DNA of 64,000 nt from Streptomyces sp. NBC_00690 (GCF_036226685.1 NZ_CP109009.1:7591501-7655500); one strand, 5' to 3'; positions 24,154 to 33,181 are shown, counted from the stretch's first letter. The notes: generated by a model from the sequence alone, not told the origin. Numbers and translations: made by a program.

Positions 24154-25488
24154 CTAGATGCGATAGGCCCCAGTCCTCGGTTTGCCGTGCTCCCGTGCGT
24201 AGGGGGTGAGGGCAATCGTCCCGGTGCCGCGGACCTGGGTATGCGGGCCCAGGTTGAAAGGGCTCACCCCCAGCGCCTGGGCCAACTCAGGAGCCAGGTA
24301 TGCGGCCCGGTCCTCCCATTGTTCAGCAGGGTCGTCGTCGGCCGACTCCACGCCCGGAGATGAGGCCAGCCCCATCTCCGTTCGCCATGCGGTCTCCTGG
24401 AGCAGGGGGTCCCCCAGGGCGAAGCGGGCCTCGTCGTCTCCCCAGCAGGCGAAGAAGCGGCGCACCACCTGCCCGGCTTCTGCGACAAGCCAACCCGAAC
24501 CGCCGCCCTGCTCGCCGAAGTAGTACGCCTGCGCTTGGTCATAGCGCCTGCTCAGCTCCGCCACCAAGCGCAGGACGTCCTCGGCACGCTCAGGGTCGAC
24601 GGGGCTGCACCACGGACCGAGCAGCAGAGTCCAGCCGTCCACCTGGGGTGTCACGTACACCCGCCCATAGGCAGGGACATCGACGCTGTCGTGGGCGACG
24701 ACGCTATGCCCCAGCGCGAAGGTGCACTGCCGCTGATCCCAAAGGCTCAGCACCTCCATGATCCCCATCCGGTCACCGCCGGGCACGGCTATCCAGGAGA
24801 GGGAACAGGTATCCAAGGGGATCGCCTGCTCTCCCAGCACCTTGATCCGGATGAGCCGTTCCACGGCAGCCAGGTCATGCCCGGACAGGGCCTGCTCACC
24901 GCCTACCGAAGCCAGCACGGTGAGCGCCCTCGCCCGCAGTGCGCCCGGCCCGTCGCGGCGGATCTTCCGCAACGGCTCGATGACGCCCGGCCCGAGCATC
25001 GTCAAGACCCACTCCACCCGTTGGGCCACCTCTGGGTGCGGATCAGCCAGGACGGGAATGAGCGCCTCGATCACGGAGTCGAGGTCCTGCCCGGGCTGAG
25101 GGGGGCGGCCAGGCGGGACAGCGCGGGCGAACTGGATCCCCACAGCGGCGTAGTTGCGCACATGAGCCGAGGGGTGAGAGAGGGCTTCGATGTAGCGTTC
25201 GACTGCCCTGAACCCGGTGAACACCCCGCCTATCCGTCGTCGTGACTCCTGGTCCATCGCCTGGGCGAGCGCTGTTAGCACCTCGTTGTATGCCGCCAGC
25301 CCGATCTTCGTGGTCACAACGAACTCGATCTCCCACGGGCGCACCGGCGACGACTCGCGGAGCAGCTCCCGCAGGAGAGGCTGAACGGCGGCCTGCCCCA
25401 TAGCTGCCAGGACGTCTCGCGCTGCTTCCCGCATGCCTCGATCCGCAAGATCCTCAATCGCCTTCACATCATCCACCCCTTGGCGCAC
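24154..25488 (-). CDS. HEAT-repeat-like protein of unknown function
   Basis: A protein of up to 444 residues with no signal peptide or membrane segment. Residues 1-215 are helical and HEAT/armadillo-like: LADRGMREAARDVLAAMGQAA, HPSAHVRNYAAVGIQFARAV, VIEALIPVLADPHPEVAQRV and VIEPLRKIRRDGPGALRARA (each shortened). Residues about 225-410 are a different domain rich in aromatic residues and strands (VDGWTLLLGPWCSPVDPERA, YYFGEQGGGSGWLVAEAGQV, VRRFFACWGDDEARFALGDP), which I do not recognise. The start is unclear: GTG codons at 25488, 25476 and 25467 are in frame, and the last has the best ribosome site (AAGGGGTGG). The gene stands alone between cspA-like and degraded DNA. It may be a scaffold or immunity-type protein, but this is a guess. 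Confidence 0.75.
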   Translation of the reverse strand: MRQGVDDVKAIEDLADRGMREAARDVLAAMGQAAVQPLLRELLRESSPVRPWEIEFVVTTKIGLAAYNEVLTALAQAMDQESRRRIGGVFTGFRAVERYIEALSHPSAHVRNYAAVGIQFARAVPPGRPPQPGQDLDSVIEALIPVLADPHPEVAQRVEWVLTMLGPGVIEPLRKIRRDGPGALRARALTVLASVGGEQALSGHDLAAVERLIRIKVLGEQAIPLDTCSLSWIAVPGGDRMGIMEVLSLWDQRQCTFALGHSVVAHDSVDVPAYGRVYVTPQVDGWTLLLGPWCSPVDPERAEDVLRLVAELSRRYDQAQAYYFGEQGGGSGWLVAEAGQVVRRFFACWGDDEARFALGDPLLQETAWRTEMGLASSPGVESADDDPAEQWEDRAAYLAPELAQALGVSPFNLGPHTQVRGTGTIALTPYAREHGKPRTGAYRI

Positions 25489-26485
25489 AGCAGTTTGGTG
25501 ACCAGGTCTGAGATTGTCCCTCCGGCAAGGACCCGGCTGCGCAGCATCCCTCGGACGCCTCTTACCACCGTGCCTACGCGCGACAGCCGCGAGCCGGCCT
25601 TCGCATGAACGGTCGGGCCAGGGCCGCGCGCTGGCGAATGCGCACCTGGATCGACCTCGCCCGCGCGACCCGATTCAGCAGTAGTGCAGTCATCACCATG
25701 CGTTGCGGTCAAGGCCCGAGCCTTCGATACGCACTTGTCCGGACGTCAAGCCCGGAACACAACGAACAGGTGGTCCAACAGTGAAACGGTCTCAGCAAGC
25801 ACGCGGGTCAGCGCCCCGAAACCAGCAGTTTGATGCAATTTCAGCCAGGCGACCATTGCCGGGATCTCACCCGGATGACAGGCTCGCCGTAGCGCTGGCT
25901 CCCTGGCGCCATGGCTGCACATGGAACAGGTAGCGGGCCCACCGCGTTCCAGCGCGGCGCCCACCGAGGGTGGCGCATCCCCAGCGGATGCGACCACCCT
26001 CCGCACGTGCGACCTGCCCGAGGACTGCGCTCTGCGCCTCCTCGGCGTGGCCCGGCCGCACGCGGCCCTGGAACTGCCCGCCACCACCGACCGCCCCGCT
26101 GCACCCCGACGCACCGTCACACCAGACTCATCCGCTCCGAAACTGTCAATCTTCGCTGGACGGTGGAAGGAGAAGGCGCCTGCATGCCCACGGGACGTCA
26201 CCGATGTCCCGAGCGGCCCCGTGGAACTGTCCACGGCGCCGCTCGCTGTTTCCTGGCGCCGTGTCAGCGTGGGGCGCTACCGTTTTCCATACAGCTAGAC
26301 GCGTACTGCCGTACACCGCCATCCCGGCGCCCACGCCACCGGGACACCGTCGGTCAACCGAGTCAACAACCCTGCGGGTCAATGCAGCTAGCCCATGCGC
26401 GGGACGTCGTCGTACCCGAGGAGAAGATCACCACGCTGCGTTCGACTGGCCTGACCTCAACTCGACCCCCGCCAGCGTCTGGAGC
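25489..26485. other. 1-kb stretch without a supported gene
   Basis: Open frames exist on both strands (for example 25746-26234 minus, 25921-26298 plus), but none has a recognisable domain and several overlap each other. It is probably decayed coding DNA left of the IS insertion at 26489. Confidence 0.5.
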
Positions 26486-26488
26486 TAA

Positions 26489-27523
26489 CGAGCTGGTGCG
26501 TGATTGCGTTTGAGACGTGGATGCCTGACCGGGGGTTTTTGTCAGTCGGTGGTGTTGCGGTCGGAGACGAGGCCGGCGATGGCCCGGTAGGTGGCGGGCA
26601 GATTCTCCCGGCGGTGGGTCCAGCGGACCAATTGCTTCCAGCGTTTGTGATCGGCGAGGGCGTGTTCGACGGTGATGCGCTTCGAGGAGTGCCGGTGCCG
26701 GGCTCGTAGGCGGGCTTCGAGGACCTCGGGAGGGCTGATCTTGTTTCCCTTCCTCGGCGGCGTCACCGCTTGGCCGGGATGGTCGCGGCGGAGTCCGAGG
26801 TAGCCGTCGTCCAGAAGGACTTCAACGTCGGAGAAGCGCTGGAAACAGGTACCGATGCCCTCGTTGCGTGCAGCGGTCGCGTCATGCATCCGCCCTGGTC
26901 GCAGGGCGTCGGTCCAGAGCGTGCGGCCCTCATGGTCGGCGACGACGGTGGCCTTCATCGTGTTCTGCTTCTTCTTCCCCGAGACGAAGGCACGGCGTCC
27001 GCCGCGGCCGGCCGGGGGCCGACGGACCTGGACTTCGGTGGCGTCCAGCCGCAGCTCGATGCCTTCGGCCTGGGCGTATGCGAACACATCCGCCAAGGTC
27101 CGCAGCCGCAGGCCGGGCCGGTCCGGGACCGCACATCCCCGCTCGGCCAGCAGCCCTCGCATCTCGCCGATCGCACGGGTGATGGTGGAGCGATCGACGC
27201 CGAACAGCAGCCCCAACGCCGCATGCGGCAAATGGTGCCGCAGATGAATCAGCGTGGCCACGAGCCGGTCGACGAACACCAGTCGATGCCGGACACCGGC
27301 TCCTGCTTCACGTCGCCTGGCCCCGCCGCGGGCTCTGTGACGACGCCCCTCGACCACCGCCTGCCAAGGGTCGGCCAACTCCTCAATCAGGTAAGCGAGA
27401 TGCCCCCGAGAGACCCCTGTGAACACCTGATGCGCGAGAACCGTCCGACTGACCATGATCGCCACATCCGGATCATGCCACCCACCAGCAAGAACACCTC
27501 ACGCGCAATCACGCACCAGCTCG
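26489..27523 (-). mobile_element. Intact IS5-family (IS1031-like) insertion sequence with TAA target duplication
   Basis: It is 1035 bp long. The terminal inverted repeat CGAGCTGGTGCGTGATTGCG (26489-26508) is repeated exactly inverted at 27504-27523. TAA flanks both ends (26486-26488 and 27524-27526), the 3-bp TNA duplication expected for IS1031-type elements. Perfect ends and an unbroken transposase indicate a recent insertion. Confidence 0.93.
26542..27456 (-). CDS. IS5-family transposase (DDE_Tnp_4 / HARBI1-like)
   Basis: A protein of 304 residues from the ATG at 27456 (a GTG at 27465 is also in frame). The N-terminal helix-turn-helix region is LLFGVDRSTITRAIGEMRGLL. The catalytic core shows LRLDATEVQVRRPP (first Asp), KKKQNTMKATVVADHEGRTL, RPGRMHDATAARNEG (second Asp) and the C-terminal KRITVEHALADHKRWKQLVR (the Glu). 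Unlike the other two IS5-like genes in this window it has no frameshift. It nearly fills the element between its perfect inverted repeats. Confidence 0.95.
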   Translation of the reverse strand: MVSRTVLAHQVFTGVSRGHLAYLIEELADPWQAVVEGRRHRARGGARRREAGAGVRHRLVFVDRLVATLIHLRHHLPHAALGLLFGVDRSTITRAIGEMRGLLAERGCAVPDRPGLRLRTLADVFAYAQAEGIELRLDATEVQVRRPPAGRGGRRAFVSGKKKQNTMKATVVADHEGRTLWTDALRPGRMHDATAARNEGIGTCFQRFSDVEVLLDDGYLGLRRDHPGQAVTPPRKGNKISPPEVLEARLRARHRHSSKRITVEHALADHKRWKQLVRWTHRRENLPATYRAIAGLVSDRNTTD

Positions 27524-27725
27524 TAAGAGCGGTCGAAGCCTGCTGCTGTGTGAACCGTGCACCCTGGCCGGCACAGGCCAACAAAGACGGGTGCGCAGCA
27601 GCCCCGCACTGTGACGCAGGGAGCGGGGCTGCGGGCGTCAGGACACCGACGAGTGCGTCTCTCCGGGCGACGCGACCATCAAGATCATCTGATTCTGCGA
27701 AACCCGGACATGCCGAGCAGTCCAC

Positions 27726-29912
27726 TCAGTCTGCCTCGGGTCTCCAGAAGGGGGCAGCGCGTCGAGCGGAGTACGCCGCGAGGAGGCCGATGGCCACAGC
27801 GGCCAGGGAGAAACCGGTGGCCGCGGTGACCAGGACTGCCCAGGAGAATCTGCCTTCCCGCAGGGAGACGACGAAGAACAGCGAGTGCCAGTTGGTGATG
27901 AAGGTCGCGAGGGCAGTCGCGATCAGCAGCGGCACAGTCAGATACCAGAGGGCAATCGTGCGAAAGACCTGGTCGTTGCCAGTCAGAACGCTCAATGGTG
28001 CCAGTCCTGCTCTGATGCGCACAAACTCTGCGGCGGCGCTGATCAGCCCTGCCACGAGCAACAGCGCTAGGCCAGTACCGCCAAAGAGGAAGAGCCAGTT
28101 GTTGAGATTGTTCTTTTGTTGGGCGCCGATCACCCAGACTTCTCCCGGTGTGTCGACGTTGATGCCAGGGTGGGCAGCGTAGGCCGCTCTTTCGATCTCG
28201 GCACGGTGTCCTGGTTCATCGGCGGTGACGATGAGGGACCCGTTGACCTTACCGACGGGCAAGTCGCCGTTGACGGCCCGGACAGTGAGGTTTCCTGCGT
28301 AGGGGCGGGCCAGCTCCTCCAGCCGGGGATCGCTCGTGGTGACATGCTGCGCGGTGTCTGGGCAGGGCAGGCGCAGGGACTTCAGGTCGGGGCAGGATCC
28401 CACCAGGTCGATGCGGGGGTGGTCGCCTTCAGGGTGGGCGGTAGCGACCAGAAGGTGCGTTCCTTGAGGGAGGTCGCGTGAGAAATTCTTGACGGCGCCG
28501 GAGGTGAGAGTGCTGCTGTGAACCGTGTAGAGGGTGTCTCCAACGCGTTCGGTTGTCCGCTGTGCAGCGGCTGCGCTGTCTCCGAGTCGGCTGTTCCAGA
28601 CCTGGAGGTGGCTGATGAGACCAATACCGATGATGAAGACCACGGAGAGACGCACCAGGACGCCAGGGTGCGCCGCGGTCCAGCGGCCTGCGATGAGCCG
28701 GCCGGGATTCCCGTCGCGGTAGCCGCGGGCGGCGATCCGTTTGCCGTTGGCGACGCACAGTTGGGCAATCACCGAGGGCAGCGTGGCCCACATCAGGACG
28801 GTGCCGACCAGGAAGGCTGCGATGTCCGGGCCCTTGGGAGCGTACTGACTGAAGGCGATCGTCACAACGCCAACCACGCAGAGGGCCATGCGCCATTTCG
28901 GCAGACGTGAAGTGGACGTGCTTGGCCGAGTGGCCGTCTGGGAGCGCTGTACCCGGTGCAGGAGTACGACCAGCAGCAGTGTCAGGACCAGCGATACGGC
29001 AAGTGCGCCGGCCAGTTCGGGCCACGCCCGGCGTGTGTCGGCTGTGCTGATGATGTAGCCGGTGATAGGCAGGCGCACATCGGTTGACAGAAGCAGCGCG
29101 GCCGGGAAGAGAACCAACAAGGTTCCGGCAGCGGCCGGTACGAAGGCCTCTCCGACGTTGATCACGGCTCGGTGGGCCCATGAGGCGCCCAGGGCGTTGA
29201 CGAGCTGGCTTCGGCGATCGCGGGTCGCCGATCCGACGCGGGTGGCTACCACCAGCAGCGCCAGGGCTGGCACAGCCATCAACACGGCGATAGCACCGCC
29301 GGTTTCGACCGCCGTGGAGGGATAGATCTCCTGATTCATCGGAAAGAGTTGACCGAAGCCGGTGATGTACTGCCAGGACTCTGCTGCGGGGTCAACCGGC
29401 GGGTGGGCCGGGCGGACATAGGCCATGCGCTCGGAGGGTGATCTCAACCCCTGCGGGTCGATCTTTCCGGCGTAGTGGCCGTAGCGGTCAAGGCTGTCGT
29501 GGTTCTCAGCCGCCCGGGCCAGCTCGGGAGAGAGGAAGGCTTCACCAGGGCGGGGCCAGCGAGAGAGACCTGACGGTGGAGGGCTCTTGGGTGCGAGCGG
29601 CTCAATGTAGATGACGCCGTGTGGTGAGATACCGAACGAATCGACGGCTTCCTTCCACAGGGCGGTGGCTTGATGGGCGCTGCCGGTCACGACGGGGCCG
29701 CGGGCCGTGTCGCGTTGGGTGCGCCCGTCAAATGTGGCGGTAGTGGTGGCGAACGCCAGTGCGGTCAGAGCCAGGGCGGCCGAGGCCGCCATCAGCGCCC
29801 AGGAGCGCAGTCGCGTGCCGGGCGTCGTTCGTGCTGCGGCCAGACCGACCCTGAGGAGCTGGATCCACAGTCGACCTGGGCGGCGGGTCTGGGTGGGGCG
29901 CGAGCCGATCAC
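27726..29912 (-). CDS. FtsX/MacB-type ABC transporter permease
   Basis: A 728-residue membrane protein. Segment 1 is at about residues 36-56, then a large extracytoplasmic loop (about 60-205) leads to three helices (about 207-305). A hydrophobic pair near 340-395 and another near 425-445 precede a second large extracytoplasmic loop (about 450-610). Three final helices (about 612-715) follow, giving a duplicated FtsX-like layout. Such permeases with ATPase partners do not pump across the inner membrane but act by mechanotransmission, for example extrusion of peptides or antibiotics or activation of hydrolases. The GTG start overlaps the stop of the ATPase gene (GTGA at 29912-29909). It may act on the small secreted protein encoded just upstream; this is inference. 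Confidence 0.85.
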   Translation of the reverse strand: MIGSRPTQTRRPGRLWIQLLRVGLAAARTTPGTRLRSWALMAASAALALTALAFATTTATFDGRTQRDTARGPVVTGSAHQATALWKEAVDSFGISPHGVIYIEPLAPKSPPPSGLSRWPRPGEAFLSPELARAAENHDSLDRYGHYAGKIDPQGLRSPSERMAYVRPAHPPVDPAAESWQYITGFGQLFPMNQEIYPSTAVETGGAIAVLMAVPALALLVVATRVGSATRDRRSQLVNALGASWAHRAVINVGEAFVPAAAGTLLVLFPAALLLSTDVRLPITGYIISTADTRRAWPELAGALAVSLVLTLLLVVLLHRVQRSQTATRPSTSTSRLPKWRMALCVVGVVTIAFSQYAPKGPDIAAFLVGTVLMWATLPSVIAQLCVANGKRIAARGYRDGNPGRLIAGRWTAAHPGVLVRLSVVFIIGIGLISHLQVWNSRLGDSAAAAQRTTERVGDTLYTVHSSTLTSGAVKNFSRDLPQGTHLLVATAHPEGDHPRIDLVGSCPDLKSLRLPCPDTAQHVTTSDPRLEELARPYAGNLTVRAVNGDLPVGKVNGSLIVTADEPGHRAEIERAAYAAHPGINVDTPGEVWVIGAQQKNNLNNWLFLFGGTGLALLLVAGLISAAAEFVRIRAGLAPLSVLTGNDQVFRTIALWYLTVPLLIATALATFITNWHSLFFVVSLREGRFSWAVLVTAATGFSLAAVAIGLLAAYSARRAAPFWRPEAD

Positions 29913-30607
29913 GCGTGTGTTCCTCGGGGGGCGGGGACGAGAGTGCTCGCCTGCAGCTCAAACGCATGCGTGGCACGCTCGGCGATGGCTGGGTCATGGG
30001 TGACGACCAGGAGCGCGCAGCTGCGTTCGCGACAGATTCGGAAAAGCTGGTCGGCAACGTTCTCACGTGCTTTGGGGTCAAGCGCGCCGGTCGGTTCATC
30101 CGCCAGTAGTACGGGCGGCTGCGCGATGAGAGCTCGGGCTACTGCGGTGCGCTGGCGTTCTCCGCCCGAGAGCATCCCTGTGGGGGTGGTCCCGTGGGGA
30201 ACATGAAGTTCGTCCAGGAGCCGGATGGCGGCGTCGTATGCCTGATGGTGGTCGGAGCCGTCCAGGAGCATAGGGAGTGCGACGTTTTCCACGGGGGTCA
30301 GTTCAGGGAGCAACTCACCAAACTGAAAGACCATGCCGAGGTGTTTGCGGCGAGCCTTGGCTAGGGAACCGGGTAGCAGACCGGTCAGACGGTGTCCTCC
30401 AGCGGTGATCGTGCCGGAGTCGGGTTTGATCAGGCCGAGTACGCACATCAGAAGTGTGGACTTGCCTGACCCGCTGGGCCCGGTGATAGCCACGGACTCA
30501 CCTGGAGCCACGGTGAGGTCGACGTTGTTGAGCAGTACGCGGTCCTCGACCTGATAGGTCAAGCCCTTCACCTGAAGGCCATCGCCCAGCGGCGGTGTGG
30601 GGGTCAC
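29909..30607 (-). CDS. ABC transporter ATP-binding protein, LolD/MacB type
   Basis: A 232-residue ATPase. Walker A is GPSGSGKST (about residues 43-51), the Q-loop is MVFQFGELLPELTPVENVAL (typical for the FtsE/LolD/MacB class), the signature LSGGERQR, Walker B VLLADEPTGALD and the switch VTHDP. It starts with GTG at 30607 and overlaps the permease gene by 4 bp. A strong hairpin at 30656-30690 separates it from the secreted-protein gene upstream, so it is expressed either by read-through or from its own promoter. Confidence 0.9.
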   Translation of the reverse strand: MTPTPPLGDGLQVKGLTYQVEDRVLLNNVDLTVAPGESVAITGPSGSGKSTLLMCVLGLIKPDSGTITAGGHRLTGLLPGSLAKARRKHLGMVFQFGELLPELTPVENVALPMLLDGSDHHQAYDAAIRLLDELHVPHGTTPTGMLSGGERQRTAVARALIAQPPVLLADEPTGALDPKARENVADQLFRICRERSCALLVVTHDPAIAERATHAFELQASTLVPAPRGTHA

Positions 30608-30655
30608 AGCACGTCCGTATTCTTGTTGGAAGGCAAACCGAAGAGGAAACGGGTA

Positions 30656-30690
30656 CCGCCGGGCAAGCCACGGTGCGGCTTGCCCGGCGG
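30656..30690 (-). terminator. Strong hairpin between secreted-protein gene and ABC genes
   Basis: CCGCCGGGCAAGCC (30656-30669) pairs perfectly with GGCTTGCCCGGCGG (30677-30690), 14 bp with a 7-nt loop and no T-tract. It lies 23 bp past the secreted-protein stop. Placed inside an apparent operon, it would raise expression of the first gene relative to the transporter. Confidence 0.7.
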
Positions 30691-30712
30691 ATGGTGTTGC
30701 GGTGAGGCCAGG

Positions 30713-31057
30713 TTACGGGGCAACCCAACCTGAACAGTCGTCCGAGGCCCAGTCGTTGTCGTCGCACGCCTTGAACTTGATGACCTTCGAGCCATCACCC
30801 GAGATCACGCGAGTCTTCCAACCACTGTGGTTCCACAGTGTGCGAAGAGTACCGGCGCTGTCCTGCCGGTAGTACTCGGCCTTGCCCGGGTCACCGTCAT
30901 CGCTACCGTCGTAGACGGAGATGAGCCCATTGTCACTGTTCCACGGGCTGGTAGCAGTGACGCCTCCGCCTGTGGCGCTGGCCGCCATAGCGCTGGTGGT
31001 GGGCACCGCGATGCCAATGGCCAGCACTATGCCGGCTATCGCCTTGATTCTGCGCAT
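30713..31057 (-). CDS. Small secreted protein of unknown function
   Basis: A 114-residue precursor with a clean Sec signal (MRRIKAIAGIVLAIGIAVPT, cleavage near SAMA-A at residue 25-26), leaving about 89 residues. The mature part is acidic and aromatic-rich: VYDGSDDGDPGKAEYYRQDS, GTLRTLWNHSGWKTRVISGD and KACDDNDWASDDCSGWVAP. It has two cysteines (98 and 108) that could form one disulfide. The ATG at 31057 follows AGGGGAGGG; the longer upstream frame is not coding. I do not recognise the family. Located upstream of a MacB-like ABC pair, it could be a substrate, a sensor ligand or an inhibitor; none is shown by the sequence. Confidence 0.8.
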   Translation of the reverse strand: MRRIKAIAGIVLAIGIAVPTTSAMAASATGGGVTATSPWNSDNGLISVYDGSDDGDPGKAEYYRQDSAGTLRTLWNHSGWKTRVISGDGSKVIKFKACDDNDWASDDCSGWVAP

Positions 31058-31438
31058 GAGTGTTTCCCTCCCCTTTGAGTCAACCAGTGCGGCTCTCGTG
31101 CCGCCCGCGGTCACTGATTGATCATGCAAAGGCCAAAGAATCTCCACAACAAGATCACGTAATAGCGACCAAATCGCGCCATGGCGTTTAACAGTCCGCA
31201 GCAGATGGCTGGTCGCGATCCGCGGCGGCGGGTTCGGTGGTGTATGAGCTGCACGCTGCTGTCGACCGGACGATGACTCCTCGACTGTCATGCCGTAACG
31301 GTTCGTGCCGAGGCCACGCGACACAGCGGCCGAGAAACTATCGAGGGAGGGAGTTTTACCGAGGGGCTTCCTCAGCAGCGGAGGCAAAGAATGAAAGCGG
31401 CAGCCGTACGACAGGCCACAGAGGCGCGCGGCCGCCTG
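31058..31438. other. Gene-free stretch upstream of the secreted-protein gene
   Basis: About 380 bp, locally AT-richer than its surroundings, as expected for a promoter region. No supported gene; no convincing -35/-10 pair could be fixed. Confidence 0.45.
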
Positions 31439-31696
31439 ATGGCCTACCGCACTGCCTACGCCTCCCAGGCTGAGACCGCCCGCCGCCGACTGCACGCCCC
31501 ACGGCGCAACGCGTTGGACAAGGCCACGAAGGCGACGATCGGCACCAATCCCTACGGGCACGGGTCGGTGGAGGCCAAACCCGGCGAACGCGACTACCGC
31601 TAAGCCACCGTCACCAGCGCCGATGCGATCGTCGTCTACTGCATCAGCGCCCCCGACGTCCTCACCGTCACCGCCGTCAAACTCATCACCTTCTGA
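31439..31696 (+). pseudogene. RelE/ParE-type toxin-like gene broken by an in-frame stop
   Basis: From the ATG at 31439 the frame reads AYRTAYASQAETARRRLHAP, NALDKATKATIGTNPYGHGS and KPGERDYR, then TAA at 31601-31603. The same frame resumes ATVTSADAIVVYCISAPDVL and TVTAVKLITF before TGA at 31694-31696. The whole (about 85 residues) has the compact layout of RelE/ParE-family toxins: N-terminal helices, an NPYG turn, and C-terminal IVVYxxS/VLTVTxVKL strands. The premature stop makes it probably inactive. No antitoxin gene was found next to it. The match is by eye. Confidence 0.6.
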
Positions 31697-31809
31697 CACA
31701 ACACCACGCGGTGTTCGAGAGCGCCCCACCGGACGAGTCGTGACGGCCATCTCGGGTACGTCAGCCGTCCCGTACTGCTGATCACTGCGGTCCACATCAT
31801 CGGCTGACC

Positions 31810-32813
31810 CTGAATGTCGAATCGGTGGAGGACGGGCTGATCCTGCCGTTCTGGATGGCCTCGACGAGATGGACGCCGAAGGAGGGAACGCTCCACGGGC
31901 CCGCCGGGCGATGCGGGAACTGGACGCCTACCGATACGGACGCCCCCGTGCCAGCATGATCCTCACGTCCCGCAGTGCCGCGTACGACACGTTAGGTGCC
32001 CACGCACGCGACACCGCGCGAGTGGAGATATGGGTCCGTGTGTGGCCAGGTGCCCACCGCCTCGCTTCCCCCCTGCGTCGCCCCCGGGACTGGGGCCGCG
32101 CCATGACCGGCGTCCTCGGCGGCTCCGCCGCCGGCTTCCTCATCGCGGTGGCCGTCGGTTCCATGATCCTCTTGATCATCAACGCGTCGGACGGGGACTT
32201 CGAGCTGCACTGGGACTGGTACTGGGTCTGGGAGCGCAACGTCGTGCCGATGATCTTCTCTATGGGGGTGATCTTCGGGCTACCGGCCGGATTCATGTTC
32301 GGGCCCGTGGGTGGAGTGTTCCGCAGGGAGGTCTCGGAGGTCGGGGACCCGCGGTGCCTGATCCGCGACGACCTTCTGGTCGCTCTCGCCATCACCGTGC
32401 TGATGAGCCTGCCTCTCGCCTACTTCGTCACGCTCCTCGTCACTGCCGACCATCTCGGGTACCTGCTCTTCGTGCCAGTTGCCGCGGCTTTGGCAACCGT
32501 CACCGCAAGAGTTACGAGCGTCCCTGCCAGCATGCGCTACGTCGTGTTCCTGTTGCTCACCCGCTTCGGGCACCATCGACTGCCCTGGCGCCTGGGGCGA
32601 TTCCTCCACTGGGCCACCCAGGTCGGCATCATGCGCACCGCCGGAATCGCGTACCAGTTCCGCCACCGGGAGCTCCAAGACTGGCTCGCCGTCCGAGCCC
32701 GTGGGCCCGGCCAGGCTGGGTTTCCCTATCTGTGGGCGTCAGCGGGCCCTTGCCGACCTCACGCCAGCATTGCTGGCGATTCGTCAGTTGCAGTTCCGGT
32801 GCATGGGGAGTGA
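31810..32813 (+). pseudogene. Remnant of a NACHT-domain NTPase membrane protein
   Basis: The frame from 31848 reads VLDGLDEMDAEGGNAPRARR, the Walker B region of actinobacterial NACHT proteins. RASMILTSRSAAYDTL (sensor region), about six hydrophobic segments from 32104 (MTGVLGGSAAGFLIAVAVGS onward) and YQFRHRELQDWLA, the usual C-terminal motif, follow. The P-loop half is absent. A one-base frameshift near 31847 separates the preceding LNVESVEDGLILP from the Walker B, and the helical region between sensor and membrane part has been deleted. NACHT proteins are NTP-switch sensors, several used in phage defence. This copy is a relic; the 270 codons after ATG 31869 are still open. Confidence 0.7.
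32749..32788 (+). repeat. Right copy of imperfect 40-bp direct repeat (pair with 17573-17612)
   Basis: Ungapped match of 32/40 to the left copy; the last 12 bases (CGATTCGTCAGT) are identical. The palindrome of the left copy is here CTGGCGATTCGTCAG (32773-32787), with one asymmetric pair. It overlaps the 3' end of the NACHT remnant. Confidence 0.6.
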
Positions 32814-33181
32814 TCCGGGAGTCGACTGGGCGTCTCCAGATGTGAACGCTGCCGAGCAACGTCGATCGAACGCCGCATCGCGATGATGCGGGGCCGAAGT
32901 GGGGTAGCGGGACGATGGCCGGCGGTGTGCTCTCTCTGACGCTGCGCCTGGCCCGGGGCCTCTCCGCGCTGGCGCCATCTGACCATGTCCACCGACAAGG
33001 AAGGCTTCCGGACCTTCCCTACGGAGTTCACACGGTGGCTCCCAACGAGAGCTCTCTGTGCACAACGGCCAAGCCCTGGTTCATCCAGCAGTTCCGCACC
33101 ATCGCGCGTAGCATCCAGGCCCCGCTGAACAGAACGCCCTCGCTGGAGACGGCGCACCCGACAACGATTGAGTGAGACCGC
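32814..33181. other. Gene-free stretch between accessory region and PKS cluster
   Basis: About 370 bp. Short frames (for example 32915-33175 plus) show no recognisable motif. A small TTGAG/CTCAA hairpin lies directly after the aminolevulinate-synthase stop. This is the apparent left border of the polyketide cluster. Confidence 0.45.
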
